A DNA stretch of 64,000 nucleotides from Variovorax sp. KK3. GTDB taxonomy: Bacteria > Pseudomonadota > Gammaproteobacteria > Burkholderiales > Burkholderiaceae_C. Under the pieces are notes generated by a model. It ran no database searches. It was not told the origin of the DNA and saw only the letters and a list, made by a program, of their open reading frames with translations. The DNA lies in assembly GCF_001984055.1 (NCBI RefSeq), contig NZ_LYVO01000003.1:1-64000 (forward strand), in the 5' to 3' direction. The position numbers were made by a program, and so were the translations under genes. Shown piece by piece: positions 60,266 to 64,000 of the stretch. Position 1 is the first letter of the stretch, and each line of letters opens with the position of its first letter.

Positions 60266-60712
60266 CTACCCGGGGATGTCGGGCTCCACCAGCTGCGCCA
60301 GCGAGATCAGCGACTCCTGCCAGCCCAGGTAGCACATCTCGACCGGAATCATCTCGGGAATGCCTTCCTGCACCACCGACATGTCGGTGCCGCAGGACAC
60401 CGCGGTCAGCGTCACGCTGGTCTTCATGGTGCCCGGCAGGTTGGGGTCGTCGAAGCTCGCCTCGTAGGCGATGCGCTTTCCGGGCACGAGCTCCAGGTAC
60501 TTGCCGCCGAAGGAATGGCTGTTGCCGCTGCCGAAGTTGGTGAAGGACATGCGGTAGCTGCCGCCGACCACGGCGTCCATGCTGTGCACCTTGCCGACGA
60601 AGCCGAAGGGCGGCAGCCAGCGCTCGAAGGCGCCGGCGTCGGTGAAGGCGCGGTAGAGGCGATCGGGCGGGCAGCGCAGCACGCGGTGCAGGCGGACGGT
60701 ATGGGTGGGCAT
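60266..60712 (-). CDS. SRPBCC / AHSA1-family protein
   Basis: A 148-residue helix-grip protein of the START/AHSA1 type. It has the N-terminal VLRCPPDRLYRAFTDAGAFERWLPP, VVGGSYRMSFTNFGSG and GKYLELVPGKRIAYEASFD, and a C-terminal helix GWQESLISLAQLVEPDIPG. Such proteins bind small hydrophobic ligands. AGGAGA precedes the ATG at 60712; the frame runs longer but without support. No functional partner is obvious; the cupin gene lies 97 bases beyond its stop. Confidence 0.82.
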   Translation of the reverse strand: MPTHTVRLHRVLRCPPDRLYRAFTDAGAFERWLPPFGFVGKVHSMDAVVGGSYRMSFTNFGSGNSHSFGGKYLELVPGKRIAYEASFDDPNLPGTMKTSVTLTAVSCGTDMSVVQEGIPEMIPVEMCYLGWQESLISLAQLVEPDIPG

Positions 60713-60884
60713 GGCGCGGTCTCCTGTCATGAAGGGGTGAATGCCGATCTTGCGGCGGACGGTGTCGGGCACTGTAGCCGTTGAGTCGACCCCAAGCCAA
60801 CCCTGCCGGCGCACGGCGAGCGGCAGCTGCTTTGACATCCTCGAGCGCAGGCCCTAGCCTTGCGCAAACGCTGGAGGTACCCGC

Positions 60885-61964
60885 ATGACGTTTCAGGAGT
60901 GCGAGAAGATGAGGGCGAAGTGGGCCGCGGACCTCAAGGCCGCCGGCAAGCCAACCCCATCGGGAAAGCTGCTCGACATCAGCGACGCCCTCGGCGCGCT
61001 CTGGAGCACCTACCAAGGTTCCAAGCTCGGGCTGTCGATCCTGCTCGAGATGATCGACAGGTGGCACGCCGACAATGCGAGCCCATCGTCGACCGACAAG
61101 ACATGGCTGGCCGTCACGGCGCTCGAAAGATGGGCGACGACGCTCGTGCACAAGAGCAGCGCTGCCGTCAACGCGCGTGGCGCCGATTTCGGCCAGAAGG
61201 TGGTTTCGCAGCGGGCCGCGGTCCTCAAGACCGTCCGGCTGCCGCTCAAGGTCTGCTACGCGATCCGCCAGAAGCAGCAGTGGCCCTCGGAGCGCTTGAA
61301 GACCTTCAGTTGGGACACCTACCTGGAGGTGTCGGAGCACGGCCCGGTCATGCTCGTTCGCGTTTTCGCTGCCTACGACCCGGGCGGGCCGCACAGCCAG
61401 GCAATCCAGCAGTCGATGAAGAACGTGATCGAGAGTTTCTGGAACGTCGCTCGGGTGAATCTCGGCGACGGACGCAAGGCCCGCGACCTGCAGTTCGACC
61501 TGACCTGGGTCGACCCCAGTGCCGGCGCGTATCACCAGCGCATCGTGCCCAAGACCACGCCCATCGGTCCGCCGCCCAAGCCGCTCGACCAGATGAATGC
61601 GGCAGAGCTGAAATCATGGCGCGACCAGGTGTCGGAGACCCGCGGCGGCGGCGCCAGCCTCAGCACGTGGGACGTCGAAGATCGCGTCGAGGTGATTCAC
61701 GAGTTCGGGCACATGATCGGCAACCCCGACGAGTACTACGTCAAGAGCTTCGAGAACGTTCCGACGCCCTACCGTGCGGACATCTACGACAAGCCGGGCT
61801 TCACCACCGACAGCATCATGAACAACACCGACAACTACGACAAGAACAACAACAAGTCGTACGGGAAGATTCACCTCCGGCACTTCGACACGGTCAAGCG
61901 CGCCGTTCAGGAGTACTTGTCGAACACCGGGCGATCGGGCAACACGGTGACGATCACGCTTTGA
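60885..61964 (+). CDS. Metzincin-like zinc metallopeptidase without signal peptide
   Basis: A 359-residue protein with the zinc motif HEFGHMIGNPDEY: H272, E273, H276 and a third ligand at D282, in the order HExxHxxGxxD of snapalysin-type metzincins. A candidate Met-turn follows at 311-314 (IMNN). The N-terminal 260 residues are mixed helix and strand with no known domain and no signal peptide, so the protein is either cytoplasmic or exported by a dedicated system. An ideal GGAGG lies seven bases before the ATG. It is flanked by an SRPBCC gene and a convergent citryl-lyase-like gene; no immunity or secretion gene is visible. Confidence 0.75.
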   Translation: MTFQECEKMRAKWAADLKAAGKPTPSGKLLDISDALGALWSTYQGSKLGLSILLEMIDRWHADNASPSSTDKTWLAVTALERWATTLVHKSSAAVNARGADFGQKVVSQRAAVLKTVRLPLKVCYAIRQKQQWPSERLKTFSWDTYLEVSEHGPVMLVRVFAAYDPGGPHSQAIQQSMKNVIESFWNVARVNLGDGRKARDLQFDLTWVDPSAGAYHQRIVPKTTPIGPPPKPLDQMNAAELKSWRDQVSETRGGGASLSTWDVEDRVEVIHEFGHMIGNPDEYYVKSFENVPTPYRADIYDKPGFTTDSIMNNTDNYDKNNNKSYGKIHLRHFDTVKRAVQEYLSNTGRSGNTVTITL

Positions 61965-61969
61965 TTCGG

Positions 61970-62812
61970 CTACTCGCCGTCGGGCACTTCGCGCTGCGCA
62001 GGCCCGTCGTAACGCCAGATGTACTCGCGCGGGATCGGCCCCTTGTTGCGGCCGCCCTGCTGCGTCTGCTCCCAGGCATGCGCCAGGATGCCGACGGAAC
62101 GTGAGAGGCAGAACAAGCCGCGGGCCAGCGGCGCCGGAAAGCCCAGCTCGGCGTAGATGACGGCGGTCGCGCCGTCGATGTTCATCGGAATGCGCTTGCC
62201 GCCCTTGCGGGAGGCCAGCTCGGCTTCGACGCCGCGTGCGATCTTCGCGAAGCGACCGGCGACGTGGCCTGCAGCGGCCGCCTCGTCGACGAGCTCCAGC
62301 AGCCGCGGCGCGCGCGGATCGATGGGGTGGAAGCGGTGGCCGAAGCCGGAGACGAACTTGCCGTGCAGCGCGATCGCGTCGTCGAGGCCCGCGCGCACCG
62401 CGGCCGCTTCGTCCTCGCCGCGGTCGATGCGGGCCGCGATGTTCATGTACATGTCCACCGCCTGCTCGCCCGCCCCGCCGTGCACGTCGCCGAGCACGTT
62501 GACGGCCGAGGCCATCGCGTTGTTGAGGCCGACGCCGCAGGTGGCCGCCATGCGCGCGATGCCGATGCTGGGCGCCTGCGGGCCGTGGTCGACGGCCGAC
62601 ATCAGGGCCGCATCGAGCAGGCGGCCCTGGCCCTCGGTGGGCAGCTCGCCGCGCGTCATGAGCCAGATCATCTGCGCGAAGCTGACGCGGCCGATCAGTT
62701 GCTCGATGGGGTAGCCGCGGTAGCGGATCTCGCCGGGCGCCATGTCGATGATCGACGTGCGCCACCAGTCGCGCACGCCTTGCTGGACGTCTTCGACGGT
62801 TCTTGTGCTCAT
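61970..62812 (-). CDS. Citrate synthase-fold citryl-CoA lyase-like protein
   Basis: A 280-residue citrate-synthase-like enzyme, much shorter than true citrate synthase. GDVHGGAGEQA carries the first His, FGHRFHPIDPRAPRL the second, and a late NIDGATAVIYAELG the Asp/Glu region. Short forms of this fold act as citryl-CoA or related acyl-CoA lyases. Its ATG overlaps the stop of the CoA-transferase gene (ATGA), suggesting that the transferase activates an acid to its CoA ester and this enzyme cleaves it. Confidence 0.82.
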   Translation of the reverse strand: MSTRTVEDVQQGVRDWWRTSIIDMAPGEIRYRGYPIEQLIGRVSFAQMIWLMTRGELPTEGQGRLLDAALMSAVDHGPQAPSIGIARMAATCGVGLNNAMASAVNVLGDVHGGAGEQAVDMYMNIAARIDRGEDEAAAVRAGLDDAIALHGKFVSGFGHRFHPIDPRAPRLLELVDEAAAAGHVAGRFAKIARGVEAELASRKGGKRIPMNIDGATAVIYAELGFPAPLARGLFCLSRSVGILAHAWEQTQQGGRNKGPIPREYIWRYDGPAQREVPDGE

Positions 62813-64000
62813 ATGGCTTGCTCCTGTTGCAGGGATTGGATGTCTTCGGCGCTGAAGCCCAGGTCCGCGAGGATCTCGTGGGTGTGCTGGCCCAGCTCCG
62901 GCGGGGGCGCGTCGACCGACGGCGCCTCGCCGTCGAGCTTGAAGCCGGTGCGCACCAGGCGCACGTCGCGCCCCACGCCCGGCACGTTCTTGTAGGTAGC
63001 GACCATGCCGCGGCTCGCGATCTGGGGTGCTTCGAGCACTTGCGGCACAGAGTACACCGGGCCGGCCGGCACGCCCACTTCGTTGAAGGCCTGCCACCAG
63101 TCTTCGGTCGACCGGCTCTGCATGGCCTGCTCCAGCAGTGCCTTGAGTTCGGTGCGATTCTTGAGCCGCGCGAAGCGATCGGCGAAACGCTCGTCCGCGA
63201 TCCATTCGGCATGGCCCACGACCCGGCAGACGGCCTCGAACTGCTCCTGCTTGTTGGCTGCGATGTTGATCAGCCCGTCGCCGGTCTTGAAGGTGCCCGA
63301 GGGGCTGGCGGTGACGTTGTCGTTGCCCATCGGCGCCGGCACGCGGCCGGCCACCAGGTAGTTGGAGACGGCCCATCCCATGGTGGCCATCGTGGCCTCG
63401 AGCATCGACACGTCGATGAAGACGCCCTCGGTGCGCTGCCGGTTGGCCAATGCGGCCGCCACCGCGAACGCGGCGGTCATGCCGCCGATCGTGTCGGCCA
63501 CCGGGTAGCCGACGCGCAGGGGCGCGCATGCGTCGTTGCCGGTGATGCTCATCACGCCCGACATGCCCTGGATGATCTGGTCGTAGGCCGGCAGGTCGCG
63601 CAGCGGGCCCGACTGGCCGAAGCCGGAAATGGCGCAGTAGACGAGGCGCGGGTTCTCTTCCAGCAGCGCGGTGTAGCCCACGCCCAGGCGGTCCATCACG
63701 CCGGGCCGGAAGTTCTCCACCACCACGTCGGCGGTCTTCACGAGCTTGCGAAAGACGCTCTTGGCCCGCGCGTTCTTGAGGTTCAGCGTGATGGAGCGCT
63801 TGCCCGGGTTCTGGGCCAGGAAGGACACGCCCATGTTGCGGCGGTTGAGTTCGACGTCCGCGCCGAGCTGCCGTGCCAGGTCGCCGGTCTCGCGGGCTTC
63901 GACCTTGATGACGTCGGCGCCCATGTGGGCCAGCTGGTGGCAGCAGAAGGGGCCGGCCAGAACGTTGGTGAGGTCGAGGACGCGGACGCCCTTCAGCGGT
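62809..64000 (-). CDS. CaiB/BaiF-family CoA transferase (5' end beyond window)
   Basis: Class III CoA transferase, truncated by the window edge. The visible N-terminal part reads LKGVRVLDLTNVLAGPFCCH followed by MGADVIKVEARETGDLAR, the usual start of the family, so only a few codons are missing. The conserved Asp nucleophile is expected near YDQIIQGMSGVMSITG. FVDVSMLEATMATMGW-like segments are present. It forms an overlapping pair with the citryl-CoA-lyase-like gene. It moves CoA between carboxylic acids; the acids are unknown. Confidence 0.88.
   Translation of the reverse strand, partial: PLKGVRVLDLTNVLAGPFCCHQLAHMGADVIKVEARETGDLARQLGADVELNRRNMGVSFLAQNPGKRSITLNLKNARAKSVFRKLVKTADVVVENFRPGVMDRLGVGYTALLEENPRLVYCAISGFGQSGPLRDLPAYDQIIQGMSGVMSITGNDACAPLRVGYPVADTIGGMTAAFAVAAALANRQRTEGVFIDVSMLEATMATMGWAVSNYLVAGRVPAPMGNDNVTASPSGTFKTGDGLINIAANKQEQFEAVCRVVGHAEWIADERFADRFARLKNRTELKALLEQAMQSRSTEDWWQAFNEVGVPAGPVYSVPQVLEAPQIASRGMVATYKNVPGVGRDVRLVRTGFKLDGEAPSVDAPPPELGQHTHEILADLGFSAEDIQSLQQEQAI

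Noticed and set aside
1-64000. CRISPR arrays, tRNA or rRNA genes, insertion sequences, prophage
   Set aside because: Reading both strands showed no regularly spaced direct repeats, no tRNA or rRNA signature, and no transposase, integrase or phage structural protein.

Overview
High-GC, densely coded window that reads as a chromosomal segment of a soil betaproteobacterium, most likely Comamonadaceae and close to Variovorax. This placement is inferred from family content and codon bias; no rRNA or tRNA is present to confirm it. Six Bug/TctC-type binding receptors, a C. testosteroni-type 3-hydroxybenzoate hydroxylase, gallate ring-cleavage genes and many CoA-linked catabolic genes fit a metabolically versatile heterotroph. 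I see no insertion sequence, phage, CRISPR array or integrase, and no gene-free stretch longer than about 205 bases.

Layout. 0.1-4.9 kb: a gallate/4-oxalomesaconate meta-cleavage cluster (hydratase, aldolase, gallate dioxygenase) with two solute-binding proteins. 4.9-8.1 kb: ferritin-like protein, small orphan, secreted caspase-like protein, possible lipoprotein. 8.2-13.6 kb: an acyl-CoA synthetase / crotonase / SDR / Liv-type receptor operon facing a divergent IclR regulator, with a palindrome between them. 13.7-19.9 kb: an alpha/beta-hydrolase fused to a receiver domain, a small membrane protein, a ParB-like protein, and a Bug + 2OG-Fe oxygenase pair divergent from a LysR gene. 20.1-28.6 kb: a flavin-dependent halogenase-like gene, methyltransferase, solo ClpP, a frameshifted haloacetate-dehalogenase-like gene, arsC, a HEAT-repeat protein, a Bug, a GFA protein and a CBS protein. 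28.6-33.4 kb: a translationally coupled three-gene 2-oxoacid oxidoreductase. 33.5-37.7 kb: a RES/Xre toxin-antitoxin pair divergent from trkA-trkH. 37.7-40.2 kb: four small unknown genes and a secreted lipase.

40.3-45.5 kb: a Fur-box-controlled iron operon (TonB receptor, DUF4198, DUF3649, PepSY, DUF3325). 45.5-49.7 kb: a GntR regulator divergent from an enolase-superfamily dehydratase, a 2-hydroxyacid dehydrogenase and a Bug. 49.7-53.7 kb: thioesterase-SDR-mobA divergent from a Crp/Fnr regulator, which could convert hydroxybenzoyl-CoA through 3-hydroxybenzoate to protocatechuate. 53.9-60.2 kb: a BKACE enzyme, two Bugs, FAH-family and alpha/beta hydrolases, a LysR gene with a half-site array, and a cupin. 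60.3-64 kb: an SRPBCC protein, a metzincin-like metallopeptidase without a signal peptide, and a citryl-CoA-lyase-like / CaiB CoA-transferase pair running off the window end.

The repeated theme is one catabolic module, one periplasmic binding protein and one local regulator. The least expected items are the hydrolase-receiver fusion, the cytoplasmic-looking metzincin, the lone halogenase-like flavoprotein and the 2-oxoacid oxidoreductase carrying its own NAD(P)/FAD/Fe-S subunit. All functions are read from sequence motifs alone; no database search was run.
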